64,000 bases of DNA from Phycisphaeraceae bacterium (lineage in GTDB: Bacteria > Planctomycetota > Phycisphaerae > Phycisphaerales > UBA1924): positions 496,001 through 560,000 of the forward strand of contig JAHBXH010000001.1 in NCBI GenBank assembly GCA_019636555.1, in the 5' to 3' direction. Shown here one piece after another: positions 53,366-63,074 of this stretch. Positions within the stretch are counted from its first letter, which is position 1. Each line of letters opens with the position of its first letter. The notes beneath the pieces were generated by a model that was not told where the DNA came from, made no database searches, and saw only the letters and a list, made by a program, of their open reading frames with translations. The position numbers and the translations under genes were made by a program.

Positions 53366-55252
53366 TCACGGCATTGAGAGTTCCGAGCCGACGAGCTGCG
53401 TCCGCACGAGCCGTTGATAAATCTCGCAACGCGCGAGGAGTTCGTGGTGGCGGCCGATGTCCGCGATCTTTCCATAGTCCATCACCACGATTCGGTCGGC
53501 CTGGACGACGGTGCTGAGACGGTGCGCGACGATGAGACACGTCCTGCCGCGGGAAAAATCGGTGATCGCCTCGCCGATTTTGCTCTCGCTCTCGGCGTCG
53601 ATCATGCTGGTTGCTTCGTCGAGAATGAGAATCGCGGGATCGCGCAGGATCGCGCGGGCGATGGCGAGTCGCTGGCGCTGCCCGCCCGAAAGACTGAGTC
53701 CCTGTTCCGCGACGGGGGTATCGAGACCCTGAGGCAAGCGCCGGATGAATTCGAGCGCGCGGGCCTTTCGCGCGGCCTCGACAATCTCTTCTTCGTTCGC
53801 ATCGGTCGAGCCGTAGGCGATGTTCTGGCGGATGGTGCCGCTGAAGAGCACCGTCTCCTGCGTGACGACGCCGATCTGGTGGCGCACCGACCGCACCGAG
53901 AAATCGCGGATGTTGAGACCGTCGATGAGAATGTCGCCGGATTGCGGATCAAAGAGGCGCGGCACGAGCGAGAGCAAGCTGGTTTTGCCGCAGCCGTTGG
54001 GCCCGACGAACGCGACGGTCTCGCCGTGGGCGATGTTCAGTGTCACTCCGTCGACCGCGGGGCGCGGCTGATTCGGATAGGAAAAGGAGACATCCTTGAA
54101 TTCGAGCGATCGCTTGTGGCGGGAGAGTTTGGCGAGCCGGAAACCGTGTCCGGGCTCGGGGACAGAGTTGAGGAGTTCGGCGAGGCGATCCGCGGCAGCG
54201 GTTCCGATCTGGATATCGGTGATCACGCCAGTCAGCGGTTTGAGGGCGCCTCCCGCGACACCCAGGGCGCCGAGCGAGACGATGAAGGAACTGGGGTCGA
54301 GCGCCTTGTCGATCATCGCCTTGATCGCGATGAGCGCGAGCGTGCCGAGCGCGATGACGGCGACGGCCTCGACGAGCGGGCTTGCCAGTGCGCGCGCCGT
54401 GCGCACGCGGTTGAGCTCGCGGAGCATTTTCTTGTTGGCTTTGTGAAAGCGTCCGACTTCCGCGCGCTCCGCGGTGTGGACTTTCACAACTCGCAGACCC
54501 TGGAGCGATTCGCTCGCGACGCGGTACAGGTCGCTCTGGCGCTCGAGCGCGCCGCGCGAGCCCTTCTTGATGCGCCGCGAGAGCTGGCGGATGATGACGC
54601 CGATCACGCCTCCGGCGACGACCGCGATGACCGAAAGCCGCCAATCGACGATGAGCGCGACGATGACCGCAGCGAGCGCCTTGGTGGCCTCGGCAAAGCC
54701 TTTTCCGATGACGCTGAGCATGGCGCCGGACATCATGCCGGTGTCGTTGACGACGCGGCTGATCATGTCGGAAGGGCCCGATGTGATAACGTCGCGGAGG
54801 GGCCTTTTCAGTACTCGCCGAAAAGCTTCTCGCCGGACATTGGTGAGAACGCGGTTCACGAGCGTTTGCGTCAGATAAGCATGGAAGAAACTCGAGGTCG
54901 CGCCCAGCACGGTGAGCACGCCGAGCCCGATGAAGATCCAAAGTGCCGCGTCGTAAGCACCGCGCGGCAGCGAATCGATGACGCCCTGCGGGATCGTCAG
55001 GTGCTCCGAGAGCCAGTGGGGCAGACGGGACTTGTCGATCCGGTCGTTCAGTTCCGTCGCGAGGACCGGCAAATCGCGGATGGTCTGGTCTGGGGCGCCG
55101 GGTCGCGAGTTAAAGACGTTGTCGAGAACCGGCTGGATCGCGAGGATCGCCGTGCCGAGGCCGAGTGCGGAAAAGAATGCCAGAACCAGCGCCCCGATGA
55201 GCGTACCGGGATACCGAAACATCCGCAAAGAAAAGGTCAGGAAGTTGCGCAT
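53366..55252 (-). CDS. MsbA-like ABC exporter (fused membrane and ATPase domains)
   Basis: A 628-residue half-transporter of the lipid/drug exporter type. Six membrane helices lie in residues ~10-320 (for example TLIGALVLAFFSALGLGTAI and AVIALGTLALIAIKAMI). The ATPase has FVGPNGCGKTSL (Walker A), LSLSGGQRQRLAIARA (signature), ILILDEATSMID (Walker B) and AHRLST (H-loop). It would act as a homodimer in the inner membrane, exporting lipid A-like lipids or hydrophobic compounds. The substrate is not indicated by neighbours. Start MRNFLTF at 55252 has only a weak ribosome site. Confidence 0.94.
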   Translation of the reverse strand: MRNFLTFSLRMFRYPGTLIGALVLAFFSALGLGTAILAIQPVLDNVFNSRPGAPDQTIRDLPVLATELNDRIDKSRLPHWLSEHLTIPQGVIDSLPRGAYDAALWIFIGLGVLTVLGATSSFFHAYLTQTLVNRVLTNVRREAFRRVLKRPLRDVITSGPSDMISRVVNDTGMMSGAMLSVIGKGFAEATKALAAVIVALIVDWRLSVIAVVAGGVIGVIIRQLSRRIKKGSRGALERQSDLYRVASESLQGLRVVKVHTAERAEVGRFHKANKKMLRELNRVRTARALASPLVEAVAVIALGTLALIAIKAMIDKALDPSSFIVSLGALGVAGGALKPLTGVITDIQIGTAAADRLAELLNSVPEPGHGFRLAKLSRHKRSLEFKDVSFSYPNQPRPAVDGVTLNIAHGETVAFVGPNGCGKTSLLSLVPRLFDPQSGDILIDGLNIRDFSVRSVRHQIGVVTQETVLFSGTIRQNIAYGSTDANEEEIVEAARKARALEFIRRLPQGLDTPVAEQGLSLSGGQRQRLAIARAILRDPAILILDEATSMIDAESESKIGEAITDFSRGRTCLIVAHRLSTVVQADRIVVMDYGKIADIGRHHELLARCEIYQRLVRTQLVGSELSMP

Positions 55253-55381
55253 TGTGCTGTCGGGCCAAGGGTAGCGACGCGCCGCGGCAGGAGTCGCGGC
55301 CAAGCACCTTGTGCCGGAGCGACCAGGCGGGATCTACTCTTGATCGCCGGCTCGGAATCAATGGCGGCGATGAGGAAGTCC

Positions 55382-56380
55382 ATGAGCAACAGATCGATCA
55401 AAACGGTGGCGGTAACGGGCGCGACGGGATTTGTCGGTCGAGAAGTCGTCGCCGAGCTGGTCCGGCGCGGCTTGGCGGTTCGGGCACTCGTGCGTGACCG
55501 GAAGAAGGCGTCGCGGGTTCTGCCCCGAGCTTCGGGCGGAGCCGCCATCAGTCTGATCGAGGGCGATATCCATGACGGGGTTTCAGCCAAGGAGACCGTG
55601 GAGGGGGCGCAGGCCTGCATTCACCTCATCGGGATCATCCGCGAAGAGCGGGGCGGCGTGACTTTTCATCGGATGCACGTCGCGGCGACGCGTGTGATCG
55701 TCGAGGCATGCCGCGATGCGGGCGTGCAGCGCTACCTGCACATGTCGGCGCTCGGCGTGTGCGAGCGGGGCATCTGCGAATACCAGACAACCAAGTGGGA
55801 GGCGGAACAAATCGTGCGCCGGTCCGGGCTCGACTGGACGATCTTCCGTCCGGGGCTTATTCACGGGGAGAACAGCGAGCTGATGCAGACCGCGACGCAG
55901 TGGGTGAAGGGCGAGATCGCGCCCTGGTTCTTTCTGCCGTATTTCACGCGCGGGGTTGAAGAGCGCAATGTGCCTCTCGGCGGTGTGTCGCGGGTGATTC
56001 CCGTCGTGCAGCCGGTCGCGGTGGAGGATGTCGCAATCGCGTTCGCCTCGGCGGTCGAAAAGTCTGAAGCGATCGGCGAAACGTACAACCTCGTCGGCTC
56101 GGAGAAGATCAGCTGGCCGGAGATGCTCCACGAAATCCGGGATCAGGTGCACGGCGCGAACGACAATCTCAGCGCGTGGGGTGTGCCGGCGGAACTGGCG
56201 GCGATGAAAGCGACCGCGGCCCAGCACGTCGGCCTCGGCGCGCTGCTTCCGTTCGATCGCGGCATGGCGCTCATGGGCGGTCAGGACAGCGTGGCGGAGA
56301 CCGAGAAGGTCAAAGCGCAGTTGGGGTTGAACGCGCGACCATTCCGGGCGAGCTTCCGGAAGTATGCCGGTTCGTTGTGA
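55382..56380 (+). CDS. NAD(P)-binding SDR protein (NDUFA9/complex I-associated-like)
   Basis: A 332-residue atypical extended SDR. The NAD(P) motif is VAVTGATGFVGREVV, then ALVRDR as the adenine-ribose strand, and HLIGIIREERGG with HVAATRVIVEACRDAGVQRYLHMSALG. The usual YxxxK is present as YQTTKWEAEQ. This combination is typical of proteins related to mitochondrial NDUFA9, often named NAD-dependent epimerase/dehydratase or complex I NDUFA9-like. ATG 55382 is selected because GAGGA lies five bases ahead; ATGs at 55361 and 55370 are alternatives. Substrate unknown. Confidence 0.83.
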   Translation: MSNRSIKTVAVTGATGFVGREVVAELVRRGLAVRALVRDRKKASRVLPRASGGAAISLIEGDIHDGVSAKETVEGAQACIHLIGIIREERGGVTFHRMHVAATRVIVEACRDAGVQRYLHMSALGVCERGICEYQTTKWEAEQIVRRSGLDWTIFRPGLIHGENSELMQTATQWVKGEIAPWFFLPYFTRGVEERNVPLGGVSRVIPVVQPVAVEDVAIAFASAVEKSEAIGETYNLVGSEKISWPEMLHEIRDQVHGANDNLSAWGVPAELAAMKATAAQHVGLGALLPFDRGMALMGGQDSVAETEKVKAQLGLNARPFRASFRKYAGSL

Positions 56381-56459
56381 GTCCGTCGCTGCCGTCTGCG
56401 GGCCGGTTTTTCTCGGTGCTTCGCGAGGAGTCGCGCGCAGACTCGCTATTGTCAGGCCT

Positions 56460-58949
56460 ATGAGTCTGCGTTTTCGCAAGCGACTTCTCGAACATCTCAA
56501 GCACGACGACTACACGGCACGCAGCGCGGGCCAGCTTCGAGACGATCTAGGCGTGGAGGAGGCCGACCGCGCGGAGTTTGACGAGGCGATCGAAGAACTC
56601 AAGGCGGAGAAACTCATCGAAATCGCCCCGAACGGAGCGATCGGGTTGCCTTCACTCGGCAGCAAGGGCGGCGTGATTGTCGGCAAGTTTCGCAAGGCGA
56701 TGAAAGGCTTTGGATTTGTCGAGCCGCTCGAGGCCGTGCGCGAGGGCTCGATTTTCATTCCACCCGAAGCGACGAGCGATGCGCTCTCGGGCGATACGGT
56801 GCGCGTTGCGGTCTCGCGCGACAAGGGGCGAGAGCGCTCCGGGTTTGGTGACGGTCCGCAATTCATCGGAGAGATCATCGAGATCGTGGAGCGCAAGCGC
56901 AGCCGCTTCACCGGGGAACTTGTGAAGCGTGGCGGGCAGTGGCTCGTGTTTCCCGATGGGCGAGAAGTGACCGAGCCGATCGTCGTCCGCGATGCCGCGG
57001 CAAAGAACGCGCCCGAAGGCACGAAAGTCGTCATCGAGATTGTCGTGTATCCGCAGGGCAACGTGCTCGGCGAAGGTGTTATCACGAAAGTCTTGGGAGA
57101 TGCGGGGCGGCCTGACGTCGAGACCGAAGCCGTCATCGCGGCGTACGACCTGCCCGGGGAGTTCCCGGAAGAGTGCAACGACCAGGCGCGCGACGTGACC
57201 GTCGAATACGACCGGCGGATGGCCGAGTACCACAAGAGCGGTGCGGCGAGTTTCGACAAGGAAGGATGGGGTGGGCGCGCGGACCTGACGCAGGAATTCA
57301 TCATCACGATCGATCCGCCGGACGCGAAGGACTACGACGACGCGATCTCGATCAAGAAACTTCCGGACGGCGGCTGGGAACTCGGCGTGCACATCGCGGA
57401 CGTTGCTTACTTCATTCCGCCGGGGTCGGCGATCGATGAAGAAGCGAAAGACCGCTGCAACAGCGTGTATCTGCCGCGCCGGGTGATCCCGATGATCCCG
57501 GAACTCTTGAGCAACGGGATTTGCTCGCTTCAAGAGGGCGTGCACCGGTTTTGCAAGTCGGCGTTCATGACGTACGACAAGAACGGGGTTTGCCGCGCCG
57601 AAGGCGTGCAGAACACGCTGATCAAAAGCGCCAAGCGTCTGACGTATCTGGAAGCGCAGGCGCTGATCGACGGCGACTTCAACGAGGCGAGGCGCCACGC
57701 CAAAACCCTCCCGAAGTACACCGATCAGTTGCTCGAAACACTCCAGGAAATGAACGCGTGCGCGAAGGCGATCGAAGAGCGCCGCAATCGGCAGGGCATG
57801 ATCAGCCTGGAGTTGCCGGAAGTCGTGCTGATCTACGACGACAATGGACACGTGATCGACGCGGAACGAGAAGATTCCGCCTACACGCACAAACTGATCG
57901 AAATGTTCATGGTCGAGGCGAACGAGGTGCTGGCGCGGCTTTTCGAGCGCATGAACGTGCCGCTGCTCCGGCGTACGCACCCGGACCCGACTCCGGGAGA
58001 TGTGGACAATCTGCGCAAGGCCGCGATGGTCGCGGGATTCAAGATCCCCAAGAACCCGACGCGCGAGGAGCTGCAGAGTCTTCTCAACGCGACGCGCGGC
58101 ACACCCGCGAGCAGAGCCGTGCATATGGCGGTCTTGCGCACGATGAGCAAGGCCGAGTATTCGCCCGCGATGATCGGTCACTTTGCGCTGGCGAGCGAGG
58201 CGTACGCGCACTTCACGAGCCCGATTCGGCGCTACGCCGACCTCACTGTCCACCGCGCTCTTGCGGAGTATCTCCGTCAGACCGACAACGCGACCAATCG
58301 ACCCAAGAGCGATTCGGATCGCAAGGCGCTCGGGCGCGTGCTCCGCGATTCGGAGATGTGCCCGGATGAGGAAACGCTCCTGCAGATCGGGCGCCACGCG
58401 ACGATCCGAGAGGAAAACGCGGAGTCTGCCGAACGCTCGCTGCGCCAATTCCTCGTGCTGCAACTGCTCGAAAAGCACGTCGGCGAGAGCTTCCGGGGAG
58501 TCATCACGGGAATCAGCCCCAAAGGCGTCTTTGTGCAGATCGACAAGTATCTCGCGGAAGGGTTTGTCAAGAAAGAAGACCTGCCCGGGGACGTCACGCG
58601 CGAGAACCTGACTCCGTTCTGGAAGGTCGATCCGCGCACCGGAGCGCTCGTCGATCAGCGCTCGGGCCGTTCGTACAACATGGGCGACACGGTCAGTGTC
58701 AAGGTGGTGGCCGTCGATCTGCCGACGCGGCGCATGGACCTGGTCGTCGACGCCGGAGAATCACGTGCCGCGGGAAAGGCCAAGCAGCCCAAGCTCACAC
58801 TGGGCGGCGGGTTTGCGAAGGGGCAGGGCGCCGGCTTTGGCGACCTGGGAAGTTCGGGTCCGGGCAGAACGGGCTCGCAGCGCCGCAGTCAGAAAAGCAA
58901 GTCGCGCGATAAGGGCAAGCCCAATTGGCGGCGCGATCGCGGGCGTTGA
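56460..58949 (+). CDS. rnr: Ribonuclease R (RNB-family 3'-5' exoribonuclease)
   Basis: An 829-residue RNase R, digesting structured RNA from the 3' end. An N-terminal winged-helix-like segment and cold-shock domains are suggested (GVIVGKFRKAMKGFGFVEP, then DTVRVAVSRDKGRERSG). The RNB domain carries TIDPPDAKDYDDAIS with the metal-binding Asps, SICSLQEGVHRF-like NGICSLQEGVHRF, and FALASEAYAHFTSPIRRYADL. A C-terminal S1 domain (FRGVITGISPKGVFVQI) precedes a basic tail (RRSQKSKSRDKGKPNWRRDRGR, shown in parts) that may bind RNA. ATG 56460 is the first homologous Met. Confidence 0.95.
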   Translation: MSLRFRKRLLEHLKHDDYTARSAGQLRDDLGVEEADRAEFDEAIEELKAEKLIEIAPNGAIGLPSLGSKGGVIVGKFRKAMKGFGFVEPLEAVREGSIFIPPEATSDALSGDTVRVAVSRDKGRERSGFGDGPQFIGEIIEIVERKRSRFTGELVKRGGQWLVFPDGREVTEPIVVRDAAAKNAPEGTKVVIEIVVYPQGNVLGEGVITKVLGDAGRPDVETEAVIAAYDLPGEFPEECNDQARDVTVEYDRRMAEYHKSGAASFDKEGWGGRADLTQEFIITIDPPDAKDYDDAISIKKLPDGGWELGVHIADVAYFIPPGSAIDEEAKDRCNSVYLPRRVIPMIPELLSNGICSLQEGVHRFCKSAFMTYDKNGVCRAEGVQNTLIKSAKRLTYLEAQALIDGDFNEARRHAKTLPKYTDQLLETLQEMNACAKAIEERRNRQGMISLELPEVVLIYDDNGHVIDAEREDSAYTHKLIEMFMVEANEVLARLFERMNVPLLRRTHPDPTPGDVDNLRKAAMVAGFKIPKNPTREELQSLLNATRGTPASRAVHMAVLRTMSKAEYSPAMIGHFALASEAYAHFTSPIRRYADLTVHRALAEYLRQTDNATNRPKSDSDRKALGRVLRDSEMCPDEETLLQIGRHATIREENAESAERSLRQFLVLQLLEKHVGESFRGVITGISPKGVFVQIDKYLAEGFVKKEDLPGDVTRENLTPFWKVDPRTGALVDQRSGRSYNMGDTVSVKVVAVDLPTRRMDLVVDAGESRAAGKAKQPKLTLGGGFAKGQGAGFGDLGSSGPGRTGSQRRSQKSKSRDKGKPNWRRDRGR

Positions 58950-59013
58950 ATTTGTACCGCCGGACCTGTTCGTGCATCCAAGTGCGCGGCAAGCCAGGAG
59001 GTAGACTCGGCCC

Positions 59014-60390
59014 GTGCACATCCGCGATCTCTCCGACAATCCGCGACTGAAGACCGTCGTTCAGATTCTGAAGGACGCGAGTCTTGCGCGCGAGCCTGCG
59101 GACGTATTCCGCGTGTTCGGGCCTCGGATGTGGCAGATCCGGCCGATCGAATTCTTCATCTCCGCGTCCACGCGCGGGCTGGCGAAGGGGAGCTACAAGG
59201 TCACGCGCTACTACGACGTCGCGGAGTTCCAGCGCCGCGCCGCGATCGGCGACACCGGAATGCCGGAGACGGTCAACCCGAACCCGTGGGCCACCTTTCA
59301 CCAGTTGCCGACATACACGACCGGCTTTGTGGCGGACTGCATTCGTGACGGGACACCCAAAATCCTGACCGATCTGCACATCGACGACGATCCGGTGTTC
59401 GGAGATCTGCTCAAGCCGTACCGGAGCGCGATCGCATCACCTCTGTTTGATTCGGGCGAAGTGAAGAACTGGTCGATCCAGCTGCGCCGCGCGCCGGACG
59501 CCTTTGACGAGGCCAGATTTGAAGACGCTTTCATGCTCGGCAACCTGATCGGGTCGATCACGCGCAACCTTGTCGCCCTGAAAGAGGTCGAGCGGCTGAA
59601 CAAGATGCTCAACGCGCAGTTTGAAGAGGTGGCGCGCGTGCAGCAATCGCTGCTGCCCGAAAAAACGCCCGAAATTCCCGGGCTCGCCGTCGCAACGAGC
59701 TATCTCACCAGCGATCAGGCGGGCGGCGACTACTACGACTTCCTGCCCATGCCGGGGAACAAGCTCGGCATTCTTGTCGCGGATGTATCGGGACACGGCG
59801 CCGGCGCCGCGACGATCATGGCGATGCTGCGTGCGATCCTGCACTGCTATTCGGGCGGGGACGGGAGTGCCGCGGGCGTGCTTCGGTTCGCGAATCACCG
59901 GCTTGTAGCGTCGCGCCTCGAAGGAAACTTCGTCACGGCCTTCTTCGGGGTGTTCGATCCGGAAACGGCGCGACTCAACTACGCCTCCGCCGGGCACAAT
60001 CCTCCCCGGTTTCTCGATTCGCAGAATCGGAGCATCCGCGGTATCGAGGACGGCGCGGGTTTGCCATTGGGAATTACGGAAGACCTGGGTATCTGGAGCG
60101 AAGACTTGCAGCTCTCGCCGGGCGATTCGATCCTGCTCTATACCGACGGTATCACCGAAGCTTTCGGCGCTCAAGGGACTGATGCGAAGGCAGATATGTT
60201 TGGCATTGAGAGACTCGACGCCGCAATTCTTGCGAGTGACGGCAGGCCGGACACGATGATCGAGAACATCCACAAGGCGCTCTTCGAACACACGCGAGCC
60301 CGAACCCGAGCGGATGATCAGACGCTTGTTGCACTCCAATACGTGGGGCCGGATCGGTGCCTGTACCCACCTTTGCGGCGCGAGGTTTAG
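59014..60390 (+). CDS. PP2C/SpoIIE-type serine phosphatase with N-terminal sensor domain
   Basis: A 458-residue RsbU-like phosphatase. Residues ~25-200 look like a GAF-type sensor (with DDDPVFGDLLKPYRSAIASPLFD). A coiled segment (RLNKMLNAQFEEVARVQQSLLPE) leads into the SpoIIE/PP2C domain. Its metal Asps are in SDQAGGDYYDF, VADVSGHGAGAA, and YTDGITEAF, and a second Gly-Asp at LSPGDSILL is intact. It may dephosphorylate an anti-sigma factor antagonist in stress control, though no STAS or anti-sigma gene is next to it. The GTG start at 59014 is uncertain but gives the best length. Confidence 0.88.
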   Translation: MHIRDLSDNPRLKTVVQILKDASLAREPADVFRVFGPRMWQIRPIEFFISASTRGLAKGSYKVTRYYDVAEFQRRAAIGDTGMPETVNPNPWATFHQLPTYTTGFVADCIRDGTPKILTDLHIDDDPVFGDLLKPYRSAIASPLFDSGEVKNWSIQLRRAPDAFDEARFEDAFMLGNLIGSITRNLVALKEVERLNKMLNAQFEEVARVQQSLLPEKTPEIPGLAVATSYLTSDQAGGDYYDFLPMPGNKLGILVADVSGHGAGAATIMAMLRAILHCYSGGDGSAAGVLRFANHRLVASRLEGNFVTAFFGVFDPETARLNYASAGHNPPRFLDSQNRSIRGIEDGAGLPLGITEDLGIWSEDLQLSPGDSILLYTDGITEAFGAQGTDAKADMFGIERLDAAILASDGRPDTMIENIHKALFEHTRARTRADDQTLVALQYVGPDRCLYPPLRREV

Positions 60391-60402
60391 AAAAGCCGGA
60401 TA

Positions 60403-60909
60403 GTGCAGAAAACCGGTCGCGCCGTACGCTTGTTCGTGGCATACTCCCTGCCGCAGCTCGATTGGTTTTCCAAGCCCGATCCGGTTTCGGGAGAAGTCGG
60501 TCTGCGATTCGAATGCACGATGTGCGGCAACTGCTGCTCGGGCCCGGAGGGGTATGTGCTGATTGATGACGAGGAGGCCGCGGCGCTCGCCGCTCGTTTG
60601 GGACTGAGCACGGCGGAGTTTCTCGAGCGCTACACGCGCTCAACAAGCGCCGGAAGATCGCTCATTGAAAAAACAACTGCGCATGGAAACGACTGTATTT
60701 TTCTCGATCGCGAGAAGATTCCGGGGAAAGCGGTGTGCGGCGTGTACGACCTGCGCCCCAAGCAGTGCCGCACCTGGCCGTTCTGGAAGAGTCTGCTTGT
60801 GAGCCGCAAGCGCTGGGAACTGGCGTCGCGTCTCTGCCCGGGGATCAACAAGGGTCCCCTGTTTACGCCCGAAGTGATCGCGCAGCGTCGCGATGTCGTG
60901 GACATTTAG
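60403..60909 (+). CDS. YkgJ-family cysteine-cluster protein
   Basis: A 168-residue protein of the YkgJ/UPF0153 type. The cluster motif CTMCGNCCSG starts near residue 38; later YDLRPKQCRTWPFW and CPGINKGP supply further cysteines. Members of this family are thought to bind a zinc or iron-sulfur centre, without an agreed reaction. It begins 12 bases after the phosphatase gene on the same strand, so it is likely co-transcribed. The GTG start at 60403 is weak. Another cysteine-cluster gene stands at 62572. Confidence 0.8.
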   Translation: MQKTGRAVRLFVAYSLPQLDWFSKPDPVSGEVGLRFECTMCGNCCSGPEGYVLIDDEEAAALAARLGLSTAEFLERYTRSTSAGRSLIEKTTAHGNDCIFLDREKIPGKAVCGVYDLRPKQCRTWPFWKSLLVSRKRWELASRLCPGINKGPLFTPEVIAQRRDVVDI

Positions 60910-60941
60910 CCGCGGCGGCAACTGCCGTTCTCGCGCTGCCC

Positions 60942-62465
60942 TCAGGGACAGGCAAACGCTTCGTACATTCCGACGAACAACACGAAATCAGAATCATCGA
61001 CAAAGCCGTCCGAATTGAGATCGGCCGGACATCCGCTCGGCATCCCTGGATCGGCGCAGTCGAGGAGGTTGTACTGATCCGCGAACGTGGGAAAATCCGC
61101 ATCATCCACGTAGCGATCTCCCGTGAAATCGGCGAGGCAGGGCGCCACCGGGAGCGACCACGTGAGTTGCTGCGTGAGCAGCGAACTTCGGATCACCGGA
61201 TCGCGCACCATGATCGTGTCGTCGGCTACCCGAACGGCGAGGGTGGAAGAGCCCTTGCGGAGATTGACGGACGCGACGTTGAACGAAGTACCCGTCGCGC
61301 CGGGGACCGGCTGTCCGTCGAGCAGCCATTGAACAGTGAGCGGTGCGCCGACCTTCTGCATGATGTTGATGTTCGCCTGCGATGCGGGGCTGAGCACCAT
61401 CGAGGTCGCGGGCGTGGGGGGGCCATCGATCGGCTTCACGATCGCGTAGATATGCGCGATGAGCGCCTCGCAAGAAGGAAGATTGAACTGGGGGCCGAGC
61501 GTGCGCATCATCGAATCGGGGCTCGGGCGATAGACTCCAAACACGGCGTAGACGGCACCCTCGTAGGTCGAGATCGGCCCCGCGAATCCCTGTGTGGCGT
61601 CGCCGAGCCAGCGCCACCACTTGGTCTGCTGCGCCTGCATCTGCGGCGCGGTTCGAATGGACGCGTTGGCTCCGGTTGGCTCGCCTCCGCTGTAGACGGT
61701 TCCGTCCGCGTAGTCGTATTCATCTTCCAGATCACCGAGCGAGTGTCCCATCTCGTGAATGGCGATGAGTGCCGCGGAACCGTTTCCGCCGGAGACGGTT
61801 CCAACTTCGTTGCTGGGATAACCCGCCCCGCCGTACTTCGTGGAATTGGCGACCGCGAGGATCTGGTCAAACGGCTGCGGCGCGTTCGCGGCATACTGAT
61901 AGGCGCGCGAGATATTGACGCAAAGCAAACGCTCGATCCCGGCGCACCAGAAGTTCATCTGGAGCGGCGTGCTCTTTGAGATGTTGCTGGTCGGGTCGCC
62001 CGAAACTCCCGAAACGTTGCTGATCACGTTCACGCGGAACGTCTGAAAGTAGTTTTGGTACGACTTGTAAGGCTCGTAGGCGAAGAAAGTATTGAGCGTG
62101 TTGGTCGTGTGCGTATTGAACGTCGCCTGCTGGGTCGAGAGATATCCGTCGCCGACGACGACCAGATTGAGCCTGTTGTTGGCGGCGCCGCGATCGGCGA
62201 ACGGAAGTTCTCGACCCTGCGTGTCGAGCATCGTGACGCTCGCGGGGATTCGCTCGATCGCGCCCTGTTCGTTCCGCGGCAAGTAGGGCACGTCGGCTTT
62301 GACGACGCAGCCGTTTCCTTCCCACAGGCCTTCGTTGATCGGGGCGAATCGCATGGGCCCGGCATTCGTCGCCTCGGGAGGATTGGGGAGAGCAAGGCAG
62401 ACGGCTGAGGAGGAAAGGCTCAGGACAACGGCCAGGGTGTGGGTTGTGCGGCTTTGAGTCTGCAT
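60942..62465 (-). CDS. Secreted M64-type metallopeptidase with dockerin-like tag
   Basis: An exported protein of 507 residues. The signal peptide ends near CLALPNPP. RLNLVVVGDGYL and the following segments match the IgA-specific (M64) peptidase family. The zinc motif is IHEMGHSLGDLEDEY (HExxH at about residue 237, with an aspartate further on as third ligand). The peptidase continues to ~residue 345, then a short beta domain, and finally two calcium-loop modules (DFTGDRYVDDADF and DLNSDGFVDDSDF), ending FACP. It is convergent with the first YkgJ gene and divergent from the second. Its target is unknown. GGAG lies nine bases upstream of the ATG. Confidence 0.87.
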   Translation of the reverse strand: MQTQSRTTHTLAVVLSLSSSAVCLALPNPPEATNAGPMRFAPINEGLWEGNGCVVKADVPYLPRNEQGAIERIPASVTMLDTQGRELPFADRGAANNRLNLVVVGDGYLSTQQATFNTHTTNTLNTFFAYEPYKSYQNYFQTFRVNVISNVSGVSGDPTSNISKSTPLQMNFWCAGIERLLCVNISRAYQYAANAPQPFDQILAVANSTKYGGAGYPSNEVGTVSGGNGSAALIAIHEMGHSLGDLEDEYDYADGTVYSGGEPTGANASIRTAPQMQAQQTKWWRWLGDATQGFAGPISTYEGAVYAVFGVYRPSPDSMMRTLGPQFNLPSCEALIAHIYAIVKPIDGPPTPATSMVLSPASQANINIMQKVGAPLTVQWLLDGQPVPGATGTSFNVASVNLRKGSSTLAVRVADDTIMVRDPVIRSSLLTQQLTWSLPVAPCLADFTGDRYVDDADFPTFADQYNLLDCADPGMPSGCPADLNSDGFVDDSDFVLFVGMYEAFACP

Positions 62466-62571
62466 GAGTGGTGTCTCCAGCTTCTTCCGATCCGCGATGT
62501 CCGGAAATCTGTTTCTACCATGATTGTTCTTTGGCGCAAAGTGTTTATTCCGAGATCATTTGCGGCAAGCG

Positions 62572-63054
62572 ATGAGACAGGCCCGCGGCATGCCGACAAC
62601 GGAAGCGAGAGCATGGTTCGAAGCGATTCAGCGCCCGTCGCTGATCGCGGCGCTCGAGGCGGTGTATGTTTTCATTTCCGATCAGATCGAGGCCCGCGGA
62701 CCTGCGTGCTGGGCGAGCGGCAGGTGCTGCAACTTCCGCGAGGCGGGACATCTGCTCTACACGACCGGCATCGAGGTGGCGTATTGCATGTCGAGGCTCG
62801 AAAGCCCGCTCACATCGCGGGCGATCGAAGAAGCCTCGGCGAATGGCGGCTGCGCTTTTCAACTCGCAAACGTTTGCGGCGTCCATGCGATCAAGCCGAG
62901 CGGCTGCCGCGTGTATTTTTGCGATCGTTCCGCGCAGGCGTGGCAGAATGAATTGACCGAACGCGCGATCGAGCAGATCAAGCGAATTCACAAAGAAGAG
63001 AACATCGAATACCGCTACGGCGAGTGGAACACGATGCTGAGGATGTTCGTCTAG
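62572..63054 (+). CDS. Second cysteine-cluster (YkgJ-like) protein
   Basis: A 160-residue protein with cysteines clustered around CWASGRCCNFREAGH, CAFQLANVCGVHAIKPSGCRVYFC. The pattern resembles YkgJ-type metal-binding proteins but is not the same cluster as in the gene at 60403. The ATG at 62572 is preferred; a later ATG at 62590 is possible. Its stop is 20 bases before the start of the ABC ATPase gene, so the two may be one transcript. Function unknown; a metal-related role is plausible next to an iron-type ABC ATPase. Confidence 0.7.
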   Translation: MRQARGMPTTEARAWFEAIQRPSLIAALEAVYVFISDQIEARGPACWASGRCCNFREAGHLLYTTGIEVAYCMSRLESPLTSRAIEEASANGGCAFQLANVCGVHAIKPSGCRVYFCDRSAQAWQNELTERAIEQIKRIHKEENIEYRYGEWNTMLRMFV

Positions 63055-63074
63055 CTGGCGCGGTACTCTTTGCC

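Noticed and set aside
52720..53517. Plus-strand open frame of 265 codons
   Set aside because: No ribosome site, no domain and no signal peptide; its right half is antisense to the zinc-finger gene whose Cys pairs are convincing.
53414..55381. Very long plus-strand open frame that runs into the SDR gene
   Set aside because: It is antisense to the ABC exporter; the sequence is highly charged and low-complexity, as expected from the complementary frame of a GC-rich gene. Only the part from 55382 has protein homology.
56652..58478. Minus-strand open frame of about 600 codons
   Set aside because: It is the reverse complement of RNase R; composition is Arg/His/Val-rich with no motif.
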